Source of the DNA: Gloeophyllum trabeum ATCC 11539
Lineage: Eukaryota; Basidiomycota; Agaricomycetes; Gloeophyllales; Gloeophyllaceae
DNA: 64,000 nt
Direction: 5' to 3'
Assembly: GCF_000344685.1 (NCBI RefSeq)
Contig: NW_006920414.1
Location: forward strand, 1,846,361 to 1,910,360
Part shown: positions 52,640 through 62,279 of the stretch, piece after piece
How the letters are laid out: every line of letters starts with the position of its first letter
How positions within the stretch are numbered: position 1 is the first letter of the stretch
Notes under the pieces: generated by a model
Databases searched by the model: none
What the model saw: only the letters and a program-made list of their open reading frames with translations
Told to the model about the DNA's origin: nothing
Position numbers and translations under genes: made by a program

Positions 52640-52710
52640 ACTAAAAAAGATTCGGGTGCGGGGAATCGAACCTCGATCGCGAGCTACCGCGACATATCCA
52701 ATTATGGAAG
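52640..52710 (-). repeat. tRNA-like relic with Pol III B box and T-run
   Basis: On the minus strand: ATAATTGGATATG, a stem-loop TCGCGGTAGCTCGCGA, a B box GAGGTTCGATTCC and, just beyond, TTTTTT as a Pol III terminator. The T arm is convincing, but the anticodon loop has only 6 nt and no matching 5' acceptor strand is found. Likely a decayed arginine-type tRNA or a SINE fragment. Confidence 0.35.
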
Positions 52711-52857
52711 GAGGCCAAAATACAAAAATGAGCCCGCTCACTCGGAACGCGTTATTTATAGTTGTTGACGTGTTCGTTAAGTACAACGACCCGACCAAGG
52801 CCCTTGTGTCCCTAATTTATTCCCTTCCACTCTCGTTTCTCGTCCAACTGACTCGTT

Positions 52858-54112
52858 ATGGGCTCCATGTCTAGCACTGTTGTTGTCTCCAGCGTTGTCG
52901 GCGCCGTCGCGCTCGCGTACGGGTATATCCAGTATTCCAAGGGGAGCGCGCATCAATCCGACTCGCACCTTGATACGTCGATCAACAAGCTCGTCCAGGC
53001 AGCAGGCACGCAGTCTCAGGCTGGGAAGAAAAACAAGAAGAAGAAGAAAGCGGACGGCGCGTCTCCGTCTCCAGCACTCGAGACAGAGACGGAGAGGAAG
53101 CCCGTTGTCGTGCGTTTCCCACCAGTAGCGTCCGTACCGGGCGAGTTTGACTCGGGGTCGAACGCGTCGCTTGAGCCGTCCGAGCCTGCCCAGCCAAAGG
53201 TCAAGAAAGCAAAGAAGAAGAAGGCGAAGAGGGCCGCGCCCGCCGGGACCCAATCGGACTCGTCCGCTGGCGCGGGACCCTCCTCATCTCTCCATTCGCT
53301 TCAACCCATTTCCGCAGGCGGCAAGCCCGAGCAGAAGGAAACCCTTTCCGTGGACACGGATAGCTCCTGGACACAGGTGAATTCAAGGCGGAGGAAGGAG
53401 GCGTCAGATGCCGCGCCGTCCGCAGAGCACACGAGTGATGCGGGACTCGCCGCCTCGTCCGTGGGCGATCGCTCGGAAGAGGAGGCAGAAGAGGTGAACA
53501 GGAAGACGTTTGCTGAGAAGATGCTTCCAAAGCCTCGAAAGACGGGAGTCGAAGAGTACGTGGCATGTCTCTGCACACCGTCCAGTTGACCAACGTCTCC
53601 TCTGCTAGTATGACAGAAACGCCTGACTACCCAGGCGTGGCGCGCGTCATGCGTGTCCAGCCTCAGCCAGGCGAACAACCCGCGGCCGGGTTCTCATGGG
53701 CCGACTACGAGGATGTCAACGTAGGAGACGACGCGGACGGGGAGGACGACGGTGGTTGGGGCGTCGTCAAGAGTCGCTCGAGTATGTCTTCCTATCTATT
53801 CGTCAGTCCTCGCGGTAACCATAACTGTAACCCTTTCGTCGACCAGGACGCAAAGCAACCCCTCCAGCTACGAGCGAATTCAAAGCGCCCGAAACGCTCA
53901 CTAAGAAGCAGCGGCAGAATGCTGCGCGGAAGGAGGCCGAGCGTGCTGCAAAGGTGCAAGCGGAAGCCGAGCGCCAGGCAGCGCTGGCGAAGCACAAGCG
54001 CGAGCTGGAGAGAATAAGGATGGCGGAGCAGTTCAACGCCAGCAAGGGCAAGAAGCCGAGCGGGGGGATGAGCGCGGCGGTGGATGAGAAGGGGAAGCTG
54101 GTGTGGGAGTGA
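52858..54112 (+). CDS. Unknown protein with N-terminal membrane anchor and basic coiled-coil tail
   Basis: Three exons, with introns at about 53554-53608 and 53782-53845. N terminus MGSMSSTVVVSSVVGAVALA is a single hydrophobic segment, followed by two lysine clusters (KKNKKKKK near 60 and KKAKKKKAK near 120), long Ser/Ala/Pro-rich disordered stretches, SWTQVNSRRRKEAS, an EEEAEEVNRKTFAEKMLPKP segment, a conserved-looking VARVMRVQP and GFSWADYEDVNV, an acidic patch, GWGVVKSR, and a charged helix TKKQRQNAARKEAERAAKVQ running to the end GKLVWE. It could be an ER-anchored RNA- or ribosome-contacting protein (inference from charge only). I do not recognise the family. Convergent with ARG7. Confidence 0.75.
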
Positions 54113-54352
54113 TATAGTATACCTCTAAGCATATTAACTCGCGAGAAGTGGTGGACGCTGCTTTATCTCATGCATACCCCCGGACTAATGGACTTCTACA
54201 TTGATATCCACTACTTGCAATCGTTTTGTTTTGTCGAGATTTCAAGGAATCTAACGAGCAGTGTGCTGGCAGACAGAATGTGTTCTTCTCGGGCAGAAAG
54301 CATTTCCGATCTATTACAAGCAAGAACTGCGCTCAGCTTCCGGGAAACAAGT

Positions 54353-55894
54353 CTAACTTCTATAATCGCCGTTGATCCGCACGTACTCCTACAAAAACCC
54401 AATCATTAGTCAATCACCTCCGTACAATCGAAGGAGGCACCCACATAGCTCAGATCGCACGTGTAGTACTGTGCACTCTCGCTCCCCAGGCCCAATTGGA
54501 CGCGCATCTCAAAGTCTTCAGCGCTGAGGATCTGCTTTGCCCGCACTTCGTCTACCTTCTCAGGCTCACCATTGACGAGTACCGGGAGAGAGGCGGATCC
54601 GTCTGAGGGTATAAAGGAGACGCTGACGCGTTTTGGGTCTAAGGGGGAGGAGAGGGGGACAGAACCGGTGGCAGCAAGGATGCGGCCCCAGCTAGGGAGA
54701 AGAGGAGTGATGAGCGATGTTTCGGATGTAAGAAAAGACCCTTACTTGGCGTCTTCACCATACAGAGCTGTCTTGACTAGGGCTGAAGTGGATATACGAG
54801 ACGCTATTTTGTGCGCGTCAGAGTATGTTGGCGCGCCCTGTACGATACATATGTCACGCGTATATCAACTAAAACGTATCACAGCCTGAAGGACGCACCT
54901 CGACAGTGACCGTAACGAATTTTGTGGCTCCCTCACCGTCTCTGACGACTAACTTGGCGAGGTCGATTGCAAACGAGGTCAGCTCCTGCTTGAACGCCTC
55001 GTACGCGTCTGGATGCCGCTCTTCGTCAATCTCTTCTGCTTTCGTCCCTTCAACAGCTGCTCCATTAGCCAATACAATGATCGTATCATTCGTCGACATA
55101 TCTCCGTCGACGCTAATCGAGTTGAAGCTCCGGTCGACGGCATACGCCAAAGCATTCTGCAAGCTCCTAGGTGAGACCGCCGCGTCCGTGACGATGCACC
55201 CCAGCAGCGTCGCATGCAATTGGCCTGTCCCAGACGGCGGACCCATGTCGGGGTGGATCATCCCCGCACCCTTGTCAATCCCTGCCATGCGGTACTCCCG
55301 CCCCTTGATCGTGAACACCCGCGAGCGCAGCTTCGGGAATGTATCCGTCGTCATGAACGCGCGAGCAGCGCGCTCCCATGCTGCAAAGCCCGTCCCCAGC
55401 TTGGAAGCCTGAGACTTGATGCCCTCGATGATCTTCGATATGGGCAGGGTCTGCCCGATCACGCCTGTCGACATTACCAGAGTTTCATTCCGCCCAGCAT
55501 CCGGTTGAGGGTCGAGCAGGGTGTCAGTGGTCTTCACCATCGCCCACGCATCGTCCAGTCCCTGTTTGCCCGTCACCGCGTTCGCGCACCCGCTGTTGAC
55601 CACAATCGCTCTCGCCTTCCCCCCATTCTTCTGGAGCACCTCCTGCGAGACTACGACAGGAGCAGCTTGGAACGCGTTCCGGGTGAAGCACGCCGCGGCC
55701 GACGCAGGGCGGGTAGAGAGAATGATACCGAGGTCTAGCACTTGTGCATTTTTCTTGATCCCGCAGTGTACGCCTGTCGCGAGATAGCCTTTGGGAAACG
55801 AAGAGTCGGGTAGAGGAGCGTGGTGGTGCGCTTTAGGTGGGCCTGGTCTCGTTGTGATGGTAGAGGAGAACCGCTTCCACAAGGTCCGAGACAT
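54353..55894 (-). CDS. ARG7: Ornithine acetyltransferase / glutamate N-acetyltransferase
   Basis: Mitochondrial bifunctional ArgJ-family enzyme that recycles the acetyl group in arginine synthesis. Starts MSRTLWKRFSSTITTRPG at 55894, an Arg/Ser-rich targeting sequence. Body: GYLATGVHCGIKKN, RNAFQAAPVVVSQEVLQ, ARAIVVNSGCANAVTGKQGL, VMSTGVIGQTLPI, KGAGMIHPDMG, and the self-cleavage site LHATLLGCIVTDA, whose Thr is the nucleophile of the beta chain. Then SISVDGDMSTNDTIIVLANG, KLVVRDGEGATKFVTV and, in later exons, ALYGEDAKWGRILAATG and DLSYEYVRINGDYRS (stop at 54353-54355 after a short last exon). An upstream ATG at 55954 lacks targeting character. All key residues present. Confidence 0.95.
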
Positions 55895-56458
55895 CGTCGC
55901 GCGAGCTCTGGTGTCGACTTTGCAGGGCGGTTTATAAACCTCTTTCTGACTCAATGATATGCTTCTATCTCACAGCATCTCTACAGCAGTCTTGCATGCA
56001 CAGCTATAAGGAGAAACGGGCTTCATAGCAGTCTATCGTCGAATAGCATAAATCTATGAATGAATGAATGTGCGATTCCCTCTGAGCTCCGGAGCCCGCA
56101 CCGAAAGGACCCAAGCGTAAACACCGCACATAAAAATGACCGGCGAACAGAAGAGAACGATCTGCTCTGCCATCGCTCCGTTACTCGCCACGCCGGTGGG
56201 ATAGCGGCGAAAGAGTGCAGTCCCGAGACTGCGTCGATGGTCGAGGAAATTTGGGTTGGCTTCAAGGCCTTAATAGATGTGACAGACAGTCACAGGCACG
56301 TGAAAGTGTTACGTACTCCGGTAGAGACGTGATCAAGGACCATGATCATGTGACAGACGCGTCTACATTCACGCTCATTCACGAGGCTCGGGTCATATCA
56401 TTAGTATCCGGAGCCCTGGCGTCCGAATACTCAGGAAGAGTTACCAACTTCGCCGTCG
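55895..56458. other. Intergenic, ARG7 promoter
   Basis: No gene recognised. ARG7 promoter side and dienelactone hydrolase 3' side. Confidence 0.5.
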
Positions 56459-57680
56459 TCAATACAGATACTTCTTAAAGAACTCGACGGAGCTCTTGAA
56501 TGCACCCTCCTTTCCAGCCTTGACCTTCGGATTACTCATATCACCACGGACCTAAGGAAACATGAGGCGTTCAGTGTCTCTACAAACGGGTTGGGGCTCA
56601 TGGACTGACCGCAAAGCCGTGCGTGCACCCTTCCCAATACAACCTCTCGTATCCGGGCTTGAACTTTCCCCCACCAAGGATTTCATCAGCCTTCGCCTGT
56701 GTCTCCGGCGGGAACATCGGGTCGATCTCGCAGGAGTTGATCAAGAGCGGTGCTCTGGATAGCTCCAAGTATTTCTGAGCCCTCCGGTTATCTCAGGCTC
56801 CTGGCCACGACAACGAACACGCTTACCTCGAGATCGCTGGGGATCTGAAGACGAGAAGGGTGCGCGACCATGACGGCCTTCGCTATTCCCTCATACGCGA
56901 GCTGGAAGCAGTAGGGAGCTGAGATGGGGTCAGTGGAATGGTCCTAGGACCTGATCACCACGGATGGCATGCTTACCGCCGAAGCAGTACCCAGCGGCTC
57001 CAAAATCAGTAACGCCTTGCTCCTTGAGGGCCGCTATCACCTTATCGAGGTACGGACGTGTCTGTTCGGGACCGTGTCTGCTCAGCCATTCCTCCCGACT
57101 GAATGTGCGCTACGTGCATGTCAGCCGAGAACAGTACGTGGCAGGTACGAGTCAGCACACCTCGTCTGCGTCCGGGATCCTGGGGTCACCACCGAAGTAG
57201 TCCGGAATGATTGTCTGCATAGGGAATCAAAGTATGAGGCAATCCCATCCGCCGGAATACCCTTTGGATACCTTGAAAACGAACCTTGATGCCGTTCCTA
57301 GCAAAGTCATCGGCGAGCAGCTATCCTTCCCGCATTCAAAAATCTGGTGGGTCGATGGGCAGATCGTTAGATCTCTCACCTTGTTGTTCACTAACGCGAG
57401 CCCAAATACGTCGGAGAGGAATAGAAGGACCTTGTTCTTAGGGCATTCGCCCGAAGGAGTGGCCACATAGCACTCAACTCCGCCGATTGTCTCAATTTTG
57501 CCTGCGGGAGGTAATACTGGTTAGTGAACAGATTCAAGGCATAGTGACTACAGTACGACCTTCCGGAGTGCCCTCATGCCGGACAGCTATGAGGAGAGGT
57601 ACGAGCGTACGCGTGTTATTACCCTGCTCGATTCATCAAGATGCATACACACCTTTAAAGCAATCGTCACAATGGCTCAT
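56459..57680 (-). CDS. Dienelactone hydrolase family protein
   Basis: Alpha/beta hydrolase of the DLH family, related to carboxymethylenebutenolidase of aromatic degradation. Starts MSHCDDCFKAVRHEGTPEG at 57680 across the first intron, the standard fungal DLH opening. Next come GGVECYVATPSGECPKNKVL and FLSDVFGLALVNN, then DYFGGDPRIPDADE, EEWLSRHGPEQTRPYLDKVI, the nucleophile Cys in DFGAAGYCFGG, EGIAKAVMVAHPSRLQIPSD, APLLINSCEIDPMFPPETQA (acid) and the catalytic His in EGCTHGFAVRGDM. Ends SVEFFKKYLY. About eight short exons. The Cys-Asp-His triad is intact. It sits next to a FAD monooxygenase on the same strand, which could suggest aromatic catabolism, but fungal genes rarely share operons. 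Confidence 0.9.
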
Positions 57681-58173
57681 GCTACGGAAGTTTTGAGCGG
57701 ACAGTGTCTGTTCTTCGTCGGCGCCGGCCCTGCCTACAGTATGTCAATTGTGCTCACAAGCAGGTTCGCCCTCTTATAACCAGTCAGTCTACCTGGCGTC
57801 TTACAGGATCGCTTTGGTCATCGAGACGACACATGCACATCCTCTCCCTGCTAAATATGCAGCGAACAAATATATGCGAGAGGGGATTCAAATTCTCGAC
57901 GCGAAAGTCCGATTTTGCCGGGAAGGTGGCGTGGCTATCGACTAGTACTGACATATCGGGCATCAAGAGTCTGACTTACTGGACTGAGTGTATAAGTGGC
58001 TCGAAGGTAGATCGTCTCCCTGCAATACGGACCTCCGAGGCGTAGCCCGAGCAGCAGCGTGAAAACAGGTAACAACGCTACCAGGAGAACCGATGTGCAG
58101 TATAAGGATGCAAGGTTTGAGATCTGTGCCTATGTGCTGCTTCACGTTACAATTGCCTCCTGCATAGTCAGCT
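57681..58173. other. Intergenic
   Basis: No gene supported. DLH promoter and monooxygenase 3' end. Confidence 0.5.
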
Positions 58174-60084
58174 TTATATTGTCAAAGACAGCTGTGAATC
58201 CGATCCCGCTCGACCTCCAGCTTTGTCGTCTGAGTCTGCCGTCCCCGCGTCGCGCACCTTTCCTGCTGAATCCTCGGCATGCATATTCATGAGACTCCCC
58301 CACGTATGCCACCACTCCTCGGCATCGTCCTCGGCATCGTGGTTGAACAGCTTGATCATCCCATCCCACCCATAAGCGAACTCGGCGCTTGGTATAACGT
58401 CCTTGATGCCGACCACAGTAGGACTTCGGAGGGCGGCGTCCGTCTGCGCGGGCTGTTCGCCGTACGGGTGTTCCATCCCACTGATCAGCCCCATGTTGCC
58501 CACCTCTGAATGGACAACGTCGTATGCCGGACGGTAGCGGACTTCGTGGTAGGCAGACACGAATCGCCCGATCTCATTATGCTCACGTATTCGGGAAAAC
58601 AGACTTGACAATGCTGCCGCATCCTCGATGGCCAGAGCAGTGTTTTGCGTCATATTCGGCTACAGAGGTGACACGGAAAGCACGTCAGTCCCTTAGCCCA
58701 CCGACCTGCTCGGGAACTCACCGGTATCGTATGCGCAGCCTCGCCTAGAAGGGCTACCTTTTTGCTCTCGTGCACAAGCGATATGAGAGGTTGGCGAATC
58801 TTCCACATTGAAGGATACCAGGTTTGCGTACGCCGTAACAGTTTCTGTAGTCTGCAACCGACATGGCCGTTAGTTTGGGCTCCCATCAAGACGACAGTGC
58901 TTGAGTACCTCGGTTCGAACAAGCTCAGATCCAACCGAAACTCCTCTGAGCTGCGAGGTTGGTCATATTCTTCGCTGATGTTGTGGCCATCGGGAGGCGT
59001 AGCGATTTTCAGGGAGTATCCGCCGTATCCGGGCTGATGTTCCTGATAAGTGTACAGTCTTCAAGGGGTTGTAAATTCAGCTTACCAAGGGGCAACCCCA
59101 CAGCGCGTATGTTTTCCCCATCCAAAGATTGGCCTAATTATCGACAAATCACTTGGTACGGTTGTACAACGTTATACGTCCAACCGCCAGAACACGTACC
59201 ACGGGTGTTGTCAGCAGGTCGCGGAGTTCATCATCCTCTGACATCGTCTCTACGCCCAACACAGTGCTTGGCGAGAATGAAATTGTTTTCAAGTCCTGGA
59301 AGCCTGCCTGAAGAGGTGAACGTACGCTCCAATGGCCACCGGGCCGATCTCTTCTTCCTGCTCAGAACACGTCTGGCCTTTCGCCACACATTTACGAACC
59401 ACGCTTCCCAGCCCGTCTGCGCCGAGCACAACATCCGCTTGCAGTACCTCACCGGTAGACGTAGTGACCGCCGGCGCCCACGGGTCCACCTCAACTACTT
59501 CAGCACCGAAGCGTATCTCGACGCCTGCCTCCACAGCCAGGGCGTATAGGATTCGGTAGAGATCGCCATGCTAATCCATAGAGCCTATGGCATTCGTTTT
59601 CAACGCGATGATATCTAACACTTACTCTCATAAACAGGAAGTCGGCTCCCAAATCTTTCACGATCCAATCATAATACACAAAGTCTGCGAAAGGTTGTCC
59701 GGTGTCGCCTATCAAAGCCACAATGATTACCGTCAACACCGTCGAATAGGGACGAGCCTACGCTGTCTGAAGGTAATCCCATTGCGCTTAAGCGCCACCT
59801 CCTCAAGCTGGGGCCGCAGCCCCCAGCGATATAGTATCCTGGTCATATTAGGCGGGGAGCACACGCAATTTTCTCCCTAGCTTGGCAGAATAGGTCCCAT
59901 TGTCACTGTGAAGGTGATTGCACCACACGAGACAGATACTCACCCCCGCAGGTCCTTCCCGTTTCTCGAGGACACATACCTTATAGCCCGATTTCCGTAG
60001 ACGGTAGGCCACCGCCAAACCTGCGATCCCGGCTCCAACTACAGCAAAGCGTAATGGGAGAGCAGCTTTGGTGTCAGTCGACAT
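58174..60084 (-). CDS. FAD-dependent monooxygenase (salicylate hydroxylase-like)
   Basis: Class A flavin hydroxylase of aromatic or related compounds. Starts MSTDTKAALPLRFAVVGAGI at 60084. The Rossmann motif is GAGIAGLAVAYRLRKSG with EKREGP. Then GVEIRFGAEVVEVDPWAPAV, the DG motif ADVVLGADGLGSVVRKCV, and FAD-phosphate motif VALLGEAAHTIP joined across an intron to NMTQNTALAIEDAAALSSLF. In most relatives this last motif reads GDAAHP and QG, so Asp is Glu and Gly is Asn here. The C terminus is a His/Trp/Asp-rich tail without a membrane segment. About nine exons. Substrate unknown. Confidence 0.88.
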
Positions 60085-60626
60085 GGTAATTGTCAGCGGT
60101 AGACCCTTGAGGTGAATAAGCCGTAAGTGCTTGAAAGGCTGCGGTGGGGAAGCATCTTGCCTAGGCGTATACATGAGTGACAGCAGTGCGTCCGAACCTT
60201 TTCCCAGCTTGCCATTTACTCAGGAACCTAGAGCCTCAAAGGTCCGTCCTAGCGCTCGCTGGGATATCCCGGTGATGAGTTCGACACCAGAATCAGGAAG
60301 TTGCCACTTTGTTGTCGGAAAATTCCAAGTTCCAAACACTATTTTTGCCCGTATACGCACGCAATCAGGACCAATGAGATCAACGAAGTGCCGAGAATAG
60401 GCGCGCTTTCCCAGCAGACATGGGGTACACTTTGAATGCCGGCCAGGAGAGTTCGTCGAAGTATAACTTAGAATCCCGACTCCTTGGCGTGGAGAGAGGA
60501 CGACCATGTCTAGGGGATAGTAGGCGCTGGAATACAAATGGGCAGCACAAATACAGTGGTATACAATGCAGATAGATACGACCATACATACGGGGGACAG
60601 GAACTTTCTAGGAAAAGGGTGACAGA
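60085..60626. other. Intergenic, monooxygenase promoter
   Basis: No gene recognised. A 170-codon minus-strand frame overlaps the NNF1 3' end and has no motif. Confidence 0.5.
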
Positions 60627-61494
60627 TCAGCGAGGCCGCGCGGCACTTGTGATTTCCGCAGTTTGCAGGGTCCACTCCTGTATCTGTTCCATCGGCAACT
60701 TGTTCCATTCGGCGTAAATCTGAGCCATTCAACGATGAATATCACTATGTAGCAAGTAAAAAGGGACAGACGTACCCGGTCTACAATATCAAGCAATTGT
60801 GAAACTTGATCGTCGGCCTTCTTCCGCGCTCTGACGTTGGCCTCAAGCTGTCCCTGCAGTCGCAGGTTCCTCTCCTCCAGCTGCAGAAAGAAAATCCCGA
60901 GTCAACAGATCAGGTCACTGCTCAAGCCCATGATAGCAAATAAATAGCCGACGCACATCCCGCAAAGTTCTCCTCAGCCTCTCAACTTCCTGCTCCAGCA
61001 CGGGTATCGTGCGTGCGCGGACAGCCTGTCTGGGTTGCAGATCTTCTCGCCATAGGTCTTTCCTCTTCGCCTCTCCGCCACCCATATGTCTCCGGGCACG
61101 AGCCTCCGTAACCACTGCGTGCAGGATATCGATCTTCTCCTTTGCGTTATATTCAGCCAGCAGTTCATCTGCTGCAGCCTACTCCGCGGTGAGCTGTGAA
61201 AGCAACAACAGATGGTGACGAGGGTCATACAGATATCTGTGCTTCCATGTGCCGAGCAAGCGTTGTATGCAGCGAGGACGAGACCTCGGGTTGTTTCTCA
61301 CAGTATTGCGGGAAGCATTCCGTGAAGTCCTCATATCTGTGACAGAACCCAGCGTTCATCGAGTGCAGCCAGCATCAAGCATCTAGTGTTACGCACGTCC
61401 ATTTATGGGAGACTCGTTGTATTGCGAGCTGCAATGCTGAATGAAAGTGTGTCCATCGTTTGCTCCCGGACTGCGTCGACGCGTTGGTGGCCAT
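60627..61494 (-). CDS. NNF1: Kinetochore protein NNF1 (MIND complex)
   Basis: Nnf1/PMF1 subunit of the Mis12/MIND complex that links centromere proteins to the microtubule-binding outer kinetochore. Starts MATNASTQSGSKRWTHFHSA at 61494, then ALQLAIQRVSHKW, spliced to TYEDFTECFPQYCEKQPEV, the Nnf1 signature. It continues SLHTTLARHMEAQIS, LLAEYNAKEKIDILHAVVTE, ARARTIPVLEQEVERLRRTL, a coiled coil LEERNLRLQGQLEANVRARK and YAEWNKLPMEQIQEWTLQTA, ending at a stop at 60627. Four or five exons. About 200 residues, normal for the family. The Pol III relic lies about 370 bp upstream. Confidence 0.87.
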
Positions 61495-62279
61495 TGTGAA
61501 CGCGGTCAAGATTCCAACTCGCTCGCGACGCGTTCAGCGGCACGTGATTGTGACAGATACCATATGTGCTCATGTCAGTCCGAATATGGCAACGGCATGA
61601 GGTACACAGGTAGCTTTACTGCGCCCCCGTGCAAACATGTACAAAGATACCATATCGAGAAGAAAGTCATGTGACGCCGGCAAACGCGGACTTCCCTCCG
61701 GGCGCATGTCCGACTAGTTAGAGTAACCACTGGGGACCAAGAGGATAGGAACATAAAATTTTGTATTCAAATATGTAGACCTGTAATATATATAGGGGAC
61801 ACAGATACTACAGAAAAGCAATACTGCATAAAGGTACTTGATAAACCCTAACCCTGCAAAGGAGAAAAAACTTGCATCACTAAGAATCGAACCTGACACC
61901 TCCGATACTTGCAGAGGTGATCATAACCGCTAGACTACAGCAGCACAAGAGTACACGGAAATAATGTAAATATATTATTGCGGGCATAGCCAGCTTACGC
62001 AATGCGTTTACGTTCTCTATTTTTAGTGACGTGGCCGGAGGGGTCGGAGGTCACATGATAAATGTCTCGAAAAGGTAATATTTGGTCATGTTTGCACGGG
62101 GGCGCAATAGCAAAGAAGGAGGTACACTGAAGTCCTGAACCCTGAGTGCAACCGCGATATGTTCATGCCGATATCTAGGCAAAGTCATATTATGTTTCTG
62201 AAACTCATGGGCTACCACACACTAGCCCTTACAAGATCACCTCAGGTCGCAATCTGCACTGATCGGGTCGGCAGCGGTA
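61495..62279. other. Intergenic containing a tRNA-like relic
   Basis: No protein gene recognised. A+T-rich around 61740-61830. Confidence 0.45.
61867..61939 (-). repeat. tRNA-like relic with A and B boxes and T-run
   Basis: On the minus strand a 72-nt unit begins GCTGCTGTAGTCTAGCGG (A-box-like), has an extended anticodon stem CACCTCTG/CGGAGGTG with a 7-nt loop CAAGTAT, then a B box CAGGTTCGATTC and a TTTTTT terminator just beyond. The loop lacks U33 and the acceptor strands match at only about four of seven positions, so it is probably a pseudogene or SINE head. Confidence 0.4.

Noticed and set aside
56459..60084. Aromatic-degradation gene cluster (dienelactone hydrolase plus monooxygenase)
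   Set aside because: Only two adjacent genes, with no dioxygenase, regulator or transporter, and housekeeping genes on both sides.
60220..60732. 170-codon minus-strand frame
   Set aside because: Overlaps the real NNF1 3' exon in another frame and continues through its 3' region. Its cysteine-rich look has no known pattern.
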